From the NCBI GenBank assembly GCA_950097015.1, contig CATNEN010000003.1, positions 8,909,501-8,973,500 on the forward strand: a DNA stretch of 64,000 bases, given 5' to 3'. The DNA comes from Macrostomum hystrix (Eukaryota; Platyhelminthes; Macrostomidae). A program made the position numbers and the translations under genes. Below, piece by piece: positions 1 through 12,069 of this stretch; the first letter of the stretch is position 1, and every line of letters starts with the position of its first letter. The notes below the pieces were generated by a model. The model made no database searches. It was not told the DNA's origin and saw nothing but the letters and a program-made list of their open reading frames with translations.

Positions 1-404
1 TGGAAGCGATAGTGCCGGAGATGCAGTTCAGCGCAAACCTTGCAAGGCACTGCAGCTCGTAGCTTTAATCCAGGCCAGTAACGAATTCATCGATTCATCG
101 GAGCTAGATGAAGCTTTCTAGTGCTTATGCTTACTAATGATGGCACTCTTTTGAAAAAATGAATAGCTAAATCAGCTGCCTCACTGATTGGCAAGCATCT
201 AGGCGTGGAGATGGAAGAGCACTTATCTACGAATATACCGACTTTCACGAGGTCGTGAGATAGTTCAAATTGAAGCATTTTGGTCACTTTAGTAACATTG
301 TTAACTTCTATTTCAGCTGCATTTTTTGAAAAGTATTTTGCAAACGACAATTCTGCTATTTCTACTAGGAACTTGCGTTGCAAGCGTTGTATCACTTACA
401 AACA
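1..404. other. No gene recognised; flank of first array
   Basis: I see no exon, RNA gene or mobile element here. A 102-codon reverse-strand frame (87-395) shows no recognisable domain and is probably chance. The tandem array begins at about 409. Confidence 0.4.
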
Positions 405-408
405 CTCT

Positions 409-1478
409 GTACTCCCACACTCTCCCACACTCTCCCATACTATCCCACACTATCCCACACTATCCCACACTCTCCCACACTCTCCCACACTCTCCCATAC
501 TATCCCACACTATCCCATACTCTCCTACACTGTCCCAAACTCTCCCACACTGTCCCACACTCTCCCACATTCTCCCATACTATCCCACACTATCCCACAT
601 TGTCCCACGCTATCCCACACTCTCGCACACTCTCCCACACTGTCCCACACTCTCCCACACTGTCCCACACTCTCCCACACTGTCCCACACTCTCCCACAC
701 TCTCCTACACTGTCCCACACTCTCCCACACTGTCCCACACTCTCCCACACTGTCCCACACTGTCCCACACTCTCCCACACTCTCCTACACTGTCCCACAC
801 TCACCCACACTATCCCACACTATCCCACACAATCCCACACTCTCCCAAACTCTCCCACACTCTCCTACACTATCCCACACTATCCCACACTATCCCACAC
901 TACCCCACACTGTCCCATACTCTCCCACACTCTCCCATACTATCCCACACTATCCCACACTCTCCCACACTCTCCCATACTATCCCACACTATCCCACAC
1001 TCTCCTACACTGTCCCAAACTCTCCCACACTGTCCCACACTCTCCCACATTCTCCCATACTATCCCACACTATCCCACATTGTCCCACTGCACTCTCCCA
1101 CACTGTCCCACGCTCTCCCACACTCTCCCACACTCTCCCACACTATCCCACACTATCCCACACTATCCCACACTATCCCACACTGTCCCATACTCTCCCA
1201 CACTCTCCCATACTATCCCACACTATCCCACACTCTCCCACACTGTCCCACACTCTCCCACACTCTCCCACACTCTCCTACACTGTCCCACACTCACCCA
1301 CACTATCCCACACTATCACACACTATCCCACACTCTCCCAAACTCTCCCACACTCTCCTACACTATCCCACACTATCCCACACTATCCCACACTCTCCCA
1401 CACTCTCCTACACTGTCCCACACTCACCCACACTATTCCAAACTATCCCACACTATTCCAAACTATCCCACACTATTC
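409..1478. repeat. Minisatellite, 10-bp unit (TCCCACACTN)
   Basis: About one hundred copies of a 10-bp unit tccacact-type (TCCCACACTC, TCCCACACTA, TCCCACACTG). The unit has no stop codons in several frames, so frames of about 400 codons run through it on the + strand; these are artefacts. The reverse strand carries GGG runs spaced by 7 bases, which fits a G-quadruplex pattern. Confidence 0.95.
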
Positions 1479-1912
1479 CAAATAGTATTTTTAAGCTATT
1501 TGTTTCGCAAAGATGGATGGACTGGTTTTGTTCATAATTGTGCTTCTAAGAATAAATGCAAGGCAAACTATTTTTCCTAATATAATATCACTCAATCCAG
1601 GCTATGGAATTGAGAAGTGATTGGATAAGAGTGATCAGAGAAGCACAAATGCGGAGTTTCAAGCCAACTAATTTTAATTGGTGGACAAGCAAAGCCTTAA
1701 ATACTACTGTTGCTCTACTTAATGAAGATGTGCGGCACACTTTTGTAAGACAAATATTACTATCATTTGCAAGGAGTTGCTTCTGACTGAAAACAACACT
1801 TCAGGTAAGAATTATGCTTCCGAATATAAAATAAACCTGTCTCAAGCTCCAGGATCCCAATAACTCAGCCCATAACACATTTCACAGAATGTGTTTTGTA
1901 CATCAGATATCA
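1479..1912. other. Unique AT-rich spacer
   Basis: No gene, RNA or mobile element seen. Short frames (for example 1604-1786) have no recognisable domain. Confidence 0.4.
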
Positions 1913-1915
1913 CAC

Positions 1916-2240
1916 ATATCTCAAGATCCCATATCCCAATACCCCACATCTCAAGATCCCATATCTCAAGATCCCAATCCCAAGGTCCCACATCTCAAGA
2001 TCCCAATCGCAAGGTCCGAATCCCATGATCCCATATCTCAAGATCCCAATCCCAAGATCCCACATCTCAAGATCCCATATCTCAAGATCCCATATCTCAA
2101 GATCCCAATCCCAAGATCCCAATCCCAAGATCCCACATCTCAAGATCCCAATCGCAAGGTCCGAATCCCAAGATCCCACATCTCAAGATCCCATATCTCA
2201 AGATCCCAATCCCAAGGTCCGAATCTCCGAAATCCCATAT
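1916..2240. repeat. Minisatellite, about 12-15-bp unit (ATCTCAAGATCCCAT)
   Basis: Irregular tandem copies of ATCTCAAGATCCCA with ATCCCAAGATCCC and ATCGCAAGGTCC variants. It is related in sequence to the array at 2748-3078. Confidence 0.9.
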
Positions 2241-2747
2241 CGAAGCATCTCGCATGCCACTATTTCATATCCCTAATATCCCATACAAATTGATTCAAAA
2301 TCCTGAGATACCATATCCGGAAATCCATTATTCCTGGGTCCCATTTCTATGCATTCTATGTTTATATATTCCACGAGCTCTTAAAACTTGGTAAAGAAAA
2401 GAACTAGCTTTTCTCAATTCATTTCATTGCAGCTAAGTTTTGGCTTAAAAGCTTTGATGTTTCTTAGAAGAAGTAATTTTTCAACTGCAACAGTGCTGGA
2501 GTTAATTAAAACAAGCCGATATAGTCGCATTATCTGAATTGCAAATTTTTGTCAAACGAAGTCTAGTTGATTAGAATGACTTTTAGGCTTACAAGTTAAA
2601 GAATTCACAGTAAAATGTTTGAGATTAAAATGTGTGGGCAAAGTTAATTCCCAAGAAAATAAGGACACAAGGGTTGTCACTAAGATTATTTAAAGTTGTG
2701 TTTCTTAAAGATTATTCGGTTTTCATCCTAAAATCAGATGTGTCTGG
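2241..2747. other. Unique spacer between two related arrays
   Basis: No feature recognised. A 5' exon of the KChIP-like gene could lie in or before this stretch, but I cannot point to one. Confidence 0.3.
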
Positions 2748-3078
2748 ACCCCAAGATCCCATATCCCAAGATCCCATATCCCAAGATCCCATATCCCAAG
2801 ATCCCACATCCCAATATCCCATATCCCAATATCCCATATCCCAAGATCCCATATCCCAATATCCCATATCCCAAGATCCCATATCCCAAGATCCCATATC
2901 CCAATATCCTATATCCCAATATCCCATATCCCAATATCCAATATCCCAATATCCCATATCCCAATATCCCATATCCCATATCCCATATCCCAATATCCCA
3001 TATCCCATATCCCATATCCCATATCCCAATATCCCATATCCCAATATCCCATATCCCATATCCCATATCCCAAGATCT
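2748..3078. repeat. Minisatellite, 15-bp unit (CCATATCCCAAGATC)
   Basis: About 20 copies of CCATATCCCAAGATC or CCATATCCCAATATC. The array shortens to a GATATGG-type 7-bp repeat (CCCATAT) near 2965-3065, where the reverse strand reads (GGGATAT)n, a G-quadruplex-type pattern. It ends about 85 bp upstream of the first KChIP-like coding exon. An open frame joins array and exon, but the array part is not protein-coding. Confidence 0.93.
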
Positions 3079-3163
3079 CAAGACTTATATACAAGCTGTG
3101 TATTCTAACAATCAATACCCGGCTCAAACATACCCCAATTTGCACAGGGATTTCTCCCTAGCA

Positions 3164-5387
3164 ATGTCCAGCTCGGCAGCCGGTCACCCATCCTGCTCGG
3201 GTTGCGCCACAGGACGGCCAATGCGCTACTCGTTTCGGCCGACCAACTTGTCAGAGCTGGTCCGAAGTTCGCGTTTTACTCGCGATGAACTGAAACTGAT
3301 GTACAGAGGCTTTAAAAACGACTGTCCATCCGGACTTGTGCACCGGGAAGCATTTAGGGATATTTTCTCTCAATTCTTCCCACTGGGTCACGCAGCCAGC
3401 TATGCCGATTTGGTGTTCAACAGCTTCGATAGGGACAGCAAAGGATGTCTGACATTTGACTCCGTCATCAAGGGACTGTCGGTGGTGTGCAGGTACTCCG
3501 ACTGATAATTACATACAGTTTATTTTCGTTTAAAACTTTCTTTTACAAATTGCCACCACTTCGAAACGTCGAGGATGTTCAACTAATAATAGTGTAGCAG
3601 ACCTCTCAGCTCTCTCTAGATTTGGGATTGGTGAGCTGAGTATTTGGGGGGGATGGTAGCGTAAGTTATAAGGGTAGAAGTAGGTATTTTCACGCTGTTC
3701 GGATTATACCTAAGGTAGCGCTAATGCCCGAGCGGCAAGACACTAGCTACTAACAAAGGGGGGAACAATATTTTACTGCTGCTGGCACGAGGGCTAAATT
3801 CACTGATTTGAGGTATACAGTCCGTGGGGCGTATTAGGATGGATTGAAGTTGCCTGGTGATGCTTTCGCAGTTACCTTCTTCTATGGGATTGGAATTAAT
3901 ATAGTTTCATTAGGGTGGACAATTGCTGAGTTTAGGGACTTCAAGGGGATATATTTAGAGAACTTCAGGCGGGTTTCAGGTAGACTTCAGGTGGGTATTT
4001 AAATGGGATTTAAGGCGGGATAATCGGGTTATAAAGGGGTTTATAATAGGGTGGATTTGGTTTTAAAGGGCCGACGAGGGATCTTTAGGTGGGAAGACCG
4101 GGAGGGTAAGGAAATTCAACTGCTTCTTCCTAGTAGAAATAACTAAGTAACTCAGTTTATTTATATCGTAACCGAGAAACAAGGAGGAAATAGGAGCGTT
4201 CGTGTTTATTGAGGCTGATTCACTGGGAACGGGGGAGACGCAAGTTGTAGGAGTGTTTTAAAATGGCATGATATTTATACTAAAAATAGGGGTGGGTGCA
4301 TGACCATCTGGGGCACATAAAACGAGCCGCGAGTGTTGCGTAAAAAAGACGACTACAGATAATAGCGTAAAATTGGCGGGAGTTTAAATGAAAAAGAAAT
4401 CCTGATTTATACACTGCCTCAATAGAATACTTAATAGTGTGCAGCAGACAACGCAGCCGCATCTGAAGGCTGCATACGAGCTACGGCTGTTCAGTCCATG
4501 GACTGGGGAGACGCCACACTCACCACCAATAACCCCAGCTGATGCTGGTACCCATTTAACAGCTCAGTCAACTAAATCAATGCAGAGTTAAGTGACTTGC
4601 TAAGGGACACAGATCTCGAGTGGTAATAGCTTTGGACTTCTGACAGAAGACGGTCGAAAGTTCGAATCTAAACCCTAGGGTACGCAGCCTTTGGAGGGGT
4701 GAGTGGCCTCTCGCAGCAAGGTCCCTGGGCTCGATTTCGTGTCGAAGCCACATTCATTTGGGGCGCAGCCGCGGAGGGGAGGCGTGGGGGCTTGTCGTGC
4801 AATTTACGCCATTGAGGGCCAACCTCCAAGGCACAGTGAGAGTGTACACTGCCTGACATCTGACAATTGGGGCAGATGTCAGGGCAGATGTACACACCTG
4901 TGTGAGCGTGTGCTCAGGTGTCAGCGGAATGGGCAGAATTGCCTCCCCGCTGGCTGCGGGTCTAGTGTCACCAAATGATGTGCCATTGCCCTCAGCCTTC
5001 CTGCAATTATTATTATTATTTCGTAGACTTTAAGCTGCAGCTGCTGGGAACTCGAATTCAAACGTCGCGGCCCTCTAAATCCTGTCCCTCAGAGGCAGCA
5101 CAATGGAGCGGCTGGACTGGGCGTTTCGCCTCTACGACGTCGACGGCGATGGTTCTATTAGTCGCGCCGAAATGCTTCGCCTAGTGGTGTCGATCTACGA
5201 CATGCTGGGCTACTCCGTGTCGCCTCGCGTTGTCCAGGACGATATTATTCGTCACGCCGAGCGCGTATTTCAGCTGATGGACGCAGACAAGGACGGGCTC
5301 ATTAGTTTCGCTGAATTTGTGAGCGCCTGTCGAGCCGACGGTCGCGACATCGACCGTGAGCTGGCATGCTTCGATACTCTGATGTGA
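3164..5387 (+). CDS. KCNIP-like: Kv channel-interacting protein-like EF-hand calcium sensor (KChIP/NCS family)
   Basis: Two exons, 3164-3492 and 5093-5387, join through a GT-AG intron (cag|gtact, ctcag|agg) and sum to 624 nt, 207 aa plus stop. Exon 1 carries FTRDELKLMYRGFKNDCPSG, the KChIP signature region, then EF-2. Exon 2 carries EF-3 (YDVDGDGSISRAEM) and EF-4 (MDADKDGLISFAEF), both with Asp at positions 1, 3 and 5 and Glu at 12. EF-2 (FDRDSKGCLTFDS) has Ser at position 12 and probably does not bind calcium; EF-1 has the Cys-Pro that inactivates it in this family. KChIPs bind Kv4 channel N-termini and set their surface expression and gating. The ATG at 3164 follows a possible acceptor (ccctag at 3161), so a 5' exon may exist. 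The N-terminus is short and has Cys-x-x-Cys near residue 11, a possible palmitoylation site. Confidence is high for the family and moderate for the exact subfamily and start. Confidence 0.88.
3493..4480 (+). other. KChIP-like intron, first part
   Basis: Unique, G-rich intron sequence with many GGG runs at 3640-4130. No array, RNA or extra exon recognised. Confidence 0.5.
4480..4690 (+). repeat. Possible degenerate interspersed repeat with MIR-like motif
   Basis: Contains GTTCAGTCCATGGACT (about 4490), which recurs near 44703, showing a dispersed element. It also has AAGTGACTTGCTAAGGGACA near 4590, resembling the conserved tail motif of MIR/CORE-type SINEs, and GTTCGAATCT, a tRNA box-B-like word, near 4660. 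Boundaries are uncertain. Confidence 0.4.
4693..5022 (+). mobile_element. tRNA-derived SINE, + orientation, box A deleted
   Basis: Matches the fuller copy at 24441-24801 through the shared words GGCGCAGCCGCGGAG, GCTTGTCGTGCAATTTACGC, CAGTGAGAGTGTACACTGCC, GGCAGAATTGCCTCC and AAATGATGTGCCA, and ends in an (ATT)n tail. About 20 bp covering box A are missing after GTGAGTGG. It sits in the KChIP-like intron and its tail ends about 70 bp before exon 2. Confidence 0.88.
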
Positions 5388-5500
5388 CTCATGATCGTCA
5401 GGGGATAAAAATTTTATTCTGGACTTTTTTTTAGTTGATTTTTTTCTGTTTTTTAGTGAAGTCAAGCTTAAAATAATTTTTTAGAAGTCTATCGATTAAT

Positions 5501-5506
5501 AATAAA
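5501..5506 (+). promoter_or_regulatory. Candidate polyadenylation signal, KChIP-like gene
   Basis: AATAAA 114 bp after the KChIP-like stop codon. It is the first such hexamer downstream. Confidence 0.5.
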
Positions 5507-5625
5507 TTGGCAAGCAATTCAAAATAACGAATTACTTTTTCAGTTATTCCGAAAATTTTCATATTGCTATCTATAAATAATTGCCTTTGATCAAATGACG
5601 CATTTGTTGGTGAATTAAATTGGGA

Positions 5626-5790
5626 TATCAGCTGGGATGTCAGCTGGGGATGTCAGATGAGGATGTCAGATGAGGATGTCAGATGAGGATGTCAGATAAG
5701 GATGTCAGCTGCGAATGTCAGCTGGGAATGTCAGATGAGGATGTCAGCTGGGGAATGTCAGCTGGGAATGCCAGCTGGGGAATGTCAACT
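5626..5790. repeat. Minisatellite, 13-bp unit (GATGTCAGATGAG)
   Basis: About 12 copies of GATGTCAGATGAG or GAATGTCAGCTGG, downstream of the KChIP-like gene. Confidence 0.85.
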
Positions 5791-6076
5791 ACGCTCGTAA
5801 TATTTTGGAAACAAGTCAGTCTTCCACAGTACGTCAATAAGGTTATGCTTGTGTAATGAAAAGTAACACTTTTAATCAACATTTACATACGTTTTGAAGA
5901 AGTCGAATAAATTCAAGCTCAAAATTAGAATGACACAAGGAGCTTTTTAATAAGAATTTTAAGCAAAAACGCAATAGCACTGTTGAAAGAGAAAAATAAA
6001 TTAGAAATTAATTGACCCATGAGCGCATGTTTCACTTCCGTATCTACCATCCGCATCTTGTTATTCCCTCTTTTTA

Positions 6077-6334
6077 GGGCAGGACTCGCAGGGTCGGTGG
6101 ATAATTGTCGAGACACGCAGGGGTTGCGTGATTTACAGCGAGCTCGACCTTGAAACGCACGCACCACACGCATGATCCTAGTGCAGTCCAAACTGCAGGA
6201 CTCGCAGGACTGCAGGACTCGCAGGGGAGGGTCGGTGGAAAATTGTCGAGACACGCAGGGGTCGCGTGATTTACAGCGATTTCGACCTTGAAACGCACGC
6301 ACCACACACGTGATCCCAGTGCAGTCCAAACTGC
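6077..6334. repeat. Direct duplication of a roughly 120-bp segment
   Basis: Copies at about 6077-6197 and 6215-6334 share TTGTCGAGACACGCAGGGG, GACCTTGAAACGCACGCACC and GTGCAGTCCAAACTGC, with a few differences. GC content is higher than the surroundings. I see no tRNA or protein in it. It could be a young two-copy satellite or part of a dispersed element. Confidence 0.8.
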
Positions 6335-7045
6335 TGATGTTGGAGAGCTAATGCAAAAAATGCTTATATTAATTTAATGCTTGAATATCATTGTTTGACT
6401 AGCTGTAAATTTGCAGCTGTCTTGAACAATAATCATGCAGTAGAGTTGTGCCGACCATGCAAAATACGCTAATACTCGTAACAGCGTAATGCAATTTAGC
6501 AATTCACAAGTGTTTGATAATAAAATTTCTTCTCGCGTTACCATCGCCTTAGTCTAATAATTTAATTGCAGACAAAAATCCACCGAACAAGCTAAAATAA
6601 CCAATATGAAACTCATTAACTGCACAGACAAGTAAACTATTGGTCAAGCCAAGAATTAGGAATCGAAACTTTTATAGGCCAAATAGTTTTAAGCCTCTAC
6701 TTAAAGTAGAGTAACTTGAGCATGCAACCAAATTAAGGGTGGATCGATGCTTTATAGAATTCGTCAATCTGACTTACACCAATTAATACGTAGACACCCA
6801 AGTCAATAGATTTCAAACAATGTTAGTACAAATAAGAAGATGCAAGTATTAGGAAGTTCAGTCGCTACTTCAAAAGGTTAATTTATATAGATTTTTGTGT
6901 AGACACGAACTGGGAATGTCATTATTAGCTCAATAAAGTCCATGAAGGTAATTGTTAGATGCTTGCACAGACTATCGACCTACACAATAATTCGATATTA
7001 CACGCCCAGGTAATAAGCTCCATGTACCAAGCGATGCTTTACCAA
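6335..7045. other. Unique AT-rich intergenic sequence
   Basis: Nothing recognised on either strand. Confidence 0.4.
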
Positions 7046-8755
7046 GACAGATAAACAGACAAGAACTGAACAAATAAACAGACAAGAACTGAACAGATAA
7101 ACAGACAAGAACTGGACAGATAAACAGACAAGAACTAGGCAGATAAAAAGACAAGAACTAAACAGATAAACAGACAAGAACTAAACAGATAAACAGACAA
7201 GAACTAAACAGATAAACAGACAAGAACTGAACAGATAAACAGACAAGAACTGGACAGATAAACAGACAAGAACTAGGCAGATAAACAGACAAGAAATAAA
7301 CAGATAAACAGACAAGAACTAAACAGATAAACAGACAAGAACTAAACAGATAAACAGACAAGAACTGAACAGATAAACAGACAAGAACTAAACAGATAAA
7401 CAGACAAGAACTGGACAGATAAACAGACAAGAATTGGACAGATAAACAGACAAGAACTGAACAGATAAACAGACAAGAACTAAACAGATAAACAGACAAG
7501 AACTAGGCAGATAAACAGACAAGAACTGAACAGATAAACAGACAAGAACTAAACAGATAAACAGACAAGAACTAGGCAGATAAACAGACAAGAACTGAAC
7601 AGATAAACAGACAAGAACTAAACAGATAAACAGACAAGAACTGAACAGATAAACAGACAAGAACTAGGCAGATAAACAGATAAACAGACAAGAACTAAAC
7701 AGATAAACAGACAAGAATTGGACAGATAAACAGACAAGAACTAGGCAGATAAACAGATAAACAGACAAGAACTGGACAGATAAACAGACAAGAACTAAAC
7801 AGATAAACAGACAAGAACTGAACAGATAAACTGACAAGAACTGGACAGATAAACTGACAAGAACTGAACAGATAAACAGACAAAAACTGGACAGATAAAC
7901 AGACAAGAACTGAACAGATAAACAGACAAGAACTAAACAGATAAACAGACAAGAACTAGGCAGATAAACAGACAAGAACTGAACAGATAAACAGACAAGA
8001 ACTAAACAGATAAACAGACAAGAACTGAACAGATAAACAGACAAGAACTAGGCAGATAAACAGATAAACAGACAAGAACTAAACAGATAAACAGACAAGA
8101 ATTGGACAGATAAACAGACAAGAACTAGGCAGATAAACAGATAAACAGACAAGAACTGAACAAATAAACAGACAAGAACTAAACAGATAAACAGACAAGA
8201 ACTGAACAGATAAACTGACAAGAACTGGACAGATAAACTGACAAGAACTGAACAGATAAACAGACAAGAACTGGACAGATAAACAGACAAGAACTAGGCA
8301 GATAAACAGACAAGAACTGGACAGATAAACTGACAAGAACTGGACAGATAAACAGACAAGAACTGGACAGATAAACAGACAAGAACTAAACAGATAAACA
8401 GACAAGAACTGAACAGATAAACAGACAAGAACTAAACAGATAAACAGACAAGAACTAAACAGATAAACAGACAAGAACTAAACAGATAGACAGACAAGAA
8501 CTAAACAGATAAACAGACAAGAACTGAACAGATAAACAGACAAGAACTAGGCAGATAAACAGACAAGAACTAAACAGATAGACAGACAAGAACTAAACAG
8601 ATAAACAGACAAGAACTAAACAGATAAACAGACAAGAACTAGGCAGATAAACAGACAAGAACTAAACAGATAAACAGACAAGAACTGGACAGATAAACAG
8701 ACAAGAACTGGACAGATAAACAGACAAGAACTAGGCAGATAAACAGACAAGAACT
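7046..8755. repeat. Minisatellite, 23-bp unit (GATAAACAGACAAGAACT core)
   Basis: About 75 copies of a 23-bp unit with core GATAAACAGACAAGAACT and variable flank (AAACA, GAACA, GGACA or AGGCA). Occasional 8-bp duplications of CAGATAAA occur. Long reverse-strand frames repeat with a 23-residue period and are artefacts of the unit. Confidence 0.97.
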
Positions 8756-9554
8756 AGAAAGCTTTAAAATATTAAATAATAAATATTGGCTTTATTCAGC
8801 AAACTAGTATACGACTTTCACAGCTGCTAGGCACCATATGTTTGGCTACTTTACATTAATTGTATATATAGTCTGAGTCAAACAAAATCTAGGTACAGTA
8901 AGCCATTCGGACTGACACACAAACGCACACAAAGTTCCACAAACTAAAAGTCAAAGAGTGCCTATTCGATACACTATGCCGTGTGCGTGTGTGTCTATAT
9001 ACAGTACTCGTATGTGCGCTACAATTAAATGACTAATTAGCATAGGAATTCGCTTAGCGGTATAATGAACCATTATACAGGTAATAAATGTTTGACTAAT
9101 AACAAAAGCCAAAAAAACCAAGCAACAATAATATCTCGTAGTTTCGCTTTATCATTACAATAAACTGATATGGTAAGTAAGTGGTGTATATATATATAGA
9201 TTTTTATGCATACTTAGCAGTACAAAATATGCATAAATACAAACAAAAAATACGCACTTTATTTTTTAATTCTTGTCGTTTCTTTCCGGTTAATCACCGC
9301 TTAAAAGCTAGTCTTCCCAACTAGAGATAACAAGAGAATAAGCAGATTTAGGAAGCAGCCAAAATGAATTACAAAAAATTTACGCGTTACTACCCATATA
9401 TATTTTTAACTGGGACCACAAGATTAAGGAGGTAAGTTGATTTGATATATATAAAATACCTGTCTAATAAGACTGTGCGACAGATAAGTGGAATGAGATT
9501 GATAGAGTGGACGAGATAGATTGACAGTGGGAGAGAAAATGAGTAGAGATTGAT
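8756..9554. other. Unique AT-rich intergenic sequence
   Basis: No gene seen. There is a short (TA)n run near 9190. Confidence 0.4.
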
Positions 9555-11305
9555 ATACAGGTGAGACAACGGGAGAGATTGATAGACAGTGGGTGAGACA
9601 ACGAGAGAGACTGATAGACAGTGGGTGAGACAACGGGAGAGATTGATAGACAGTGGGTGAGACAACGGGAGAGACTGATAGACAGTGTTGAGACAACGGG
9701 AGAGATTGATAGACAGTGGGTGAGACAACGGGAGAGACTGATAGACAGTGTTGAGACAACGGGAGAGATTGATAGACAGTGGGTGAGACAACGGGAGAGA
9801 TTGATAGACAGTGGGTGAGACAACGGGAGAGACTGATAGACAGTGTTGAGACAACGGGAGAGATTGATAGACAGTGTTGAGACAACGGGAGAGATCGATA
9901 GACAGTGGGTGAGACAACGGGAAAGATCGATAGACAGTGGGTGAGACAACGGGAGAGATTGATAGACAGTGGGTGAGACAACGGGAGAGATTGATAGACA
10001 GTGGGTGAGACAACGGGAGAGATTGATAGACAGTGGGTGAGACAACGGGAGAGATCGATAGACAGTGTTGAGACAACAGGAGAGATCGATAGACAGTGTT
10101 GAGACAACGGGAGAGATTGATAGACAGTGGGTGAGACAACGGGAGAGACTGATAGACAGTGTTGAGACAACGGGAGAGATTGATAGACAGTGGGTGAGAC
10201 AACGGGAGAGATTGATAGACAGTGGGTGAGACAACGGGAGAGACTGATAGACAGTGTTGAGACAACGGGAGAGATTGATAGACAGTGTTGAGACAACGGG
10301 AGAGATCGATAGACAGTGGGTGAGACAACGGGAAAGATCGATAGACAGTGGGTGAGACAACGGGAGAGATTGATAGACAGTGGGTGAGACAACGGGAGAG
10401 ATTGATAGACAGTGGGTGAGACAACGGGAGAGATTGATAGACAGTGGGTGAGACAACGGGAGAGATTGATAGACAGTGGGTGAGACAACGGGAGAGATTG
10501 ATAGACAGTGGGTGAGACAACGGGAGAGATTGATAGACAGTGGGTGAGACAACGGGAGAGATTGATAGACAGTGGGTGAGACAACGGGAGAGATTGATAG
10601 ACAGTGGGTGAGACAACGGGAGAGATTGATAGACAGTGTTGAGACAACGGGAGAGATTGATAGACAGTGGGTGAGACAACAGGAGAGATCGATAGACAGT
10701 GAGTGAGACAACGGGAGAGATTGATAGACAGTGGTTGAGACAACGGGAGAGACTGATAGACAGTGTTGAGACAACGGGAGAGATCGATAGACAGTGGGTG
10801 AGACAACGGGAAAGATTGATAGACAGTGGGTGAGACAACGGGAGAGATTGATAGACAGTGGGTGAGATAACGGGAGAGATTGATAGACAGTGGGTGAGAC
10901 AACGGGAAAGATCGATAGACAGTGGGTGAGACAACGGGAGAGATTGATAGACAGTGGGTGAGACAACGGGAGAGATCGATAGACAGTGGGTGAGACAACG
11001 GGAGAGATTGATAGACAGTGAGTGAGACAACGGGAGAGATTGATAGACAGTGGGTGAGACAACGGGAGAGATCGATAGACAGTGGGTGAGACAACGGGAG
11101 AGACTGATAGACAGTGTTGAGACAACGGGAGAGATCGATAGACAGTGGGTGAGACAACGGGAGAGATTGATAGACAGTGAGTGAGATAACGGGAGAGATT
11201 GATAGACAGTGGGCGAGACAACGGGAGAGATTGATAGACAGTGGGCGAGACAACGGGAGAGATTGATAGACAGTGAGTGAGATAACGGGAGAGACTGATA
11301 GACAG
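9555..11305. repeat. Minisatellite, 32/31-bp unit
   Basis: About 55 copies of a unit containing GGGAGAGATTGATAGACAGT followed by GGGTGAGACAAC (32 bp) or GTTGAGACAAC (31 bp). A block around 9846-9935 recurs with the same order of variants 411 bp later, showing multi-unit duplication. Frames of about 645 codons on the reverse strand are artefacts. Confidence 0.97.
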
Positions 11306-12069
11306 TGGGTAAGAGAGACACTGTGAGAATAGAGGATTAAGAAATAGAAAGAGATAATCTGACTCAGACACAATGCTACTAAACAAAAAAGGTTTGTGCA
11401 CCAAATTTTAACGCACTGTACTAAACGGAGGTAAAAGGGTGCAATCCACTATATATTTTAATGAGTAGCTTTAAAATACAGAAGCAAACACACTCACATG
11501 ATACTTAGCAACAAGTTTAAATTACCGCCAAAAATAATCCATTTTCAAACGGAGTTCACAATAAACATAGCCGGATAAGAAAATACTTATGTTTTTGGGG
11601 TTTTAAAGTAAAACAAAACAACAATTTGTTATTCTGTTCATCATAACTAGAGTACACAAGAAAATAACTTGGCAACAAAATAAATTTCTTATCGTACATG
11701 AATGAGTTTAAGTGAGTCAGTTTAGTTAGCAAAGAAATTAAAATTATTTGTTTATTCCGAACCTGCGAGAATAAACAAGAAATTATACTTTTTACTTATT
11801 TTTAATTTCCAGTTTTAAGCAGCATAAAAAATCTTTTATTGTGCCCGAAACTTTTTTGACTAAAAATTACACGGTTTTCAATAATAAAACAAATGTGCAA
11901 AACTGCTCCAAAGATAGAAAATAAGAGATTTGAAATCAGTGCAACAGGCAAGCCTTCTTTGCGTTGAAGTATATTTTTACAAAGATTATTAAACTTAGTA
12001 CGCCTAGACCTGGGGTCGACAAGCTGCGAATAAACATATCTTTACCTGGTTGATACATCTTATCTAACA
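11306..12069. other. Unique AT-rich intergenic sequence
   Basis: Nothing recognised on either strand. Confidence 0.4.

Noticed and set aside
87-395. 102-codon reverse frame near the window start
   Set aside because: No domain recognised, and length is within chance for this composition. A partial exon cannot be excluded but is not supported.
2738-3505. 255-codon frame joining a repeat to the EF-hand exon
   Set aside because: The first half is the 15-bp array. KChIP homology begins only after 3164, and the frame continues past the exon 1 donor at 3492.
9390-11404. Three reverse-strand frames of about 645 codons
   Set aside because: All three reverse frames are open at once across the 32-bp array, and the text is periodic. 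This is a property of the unit.
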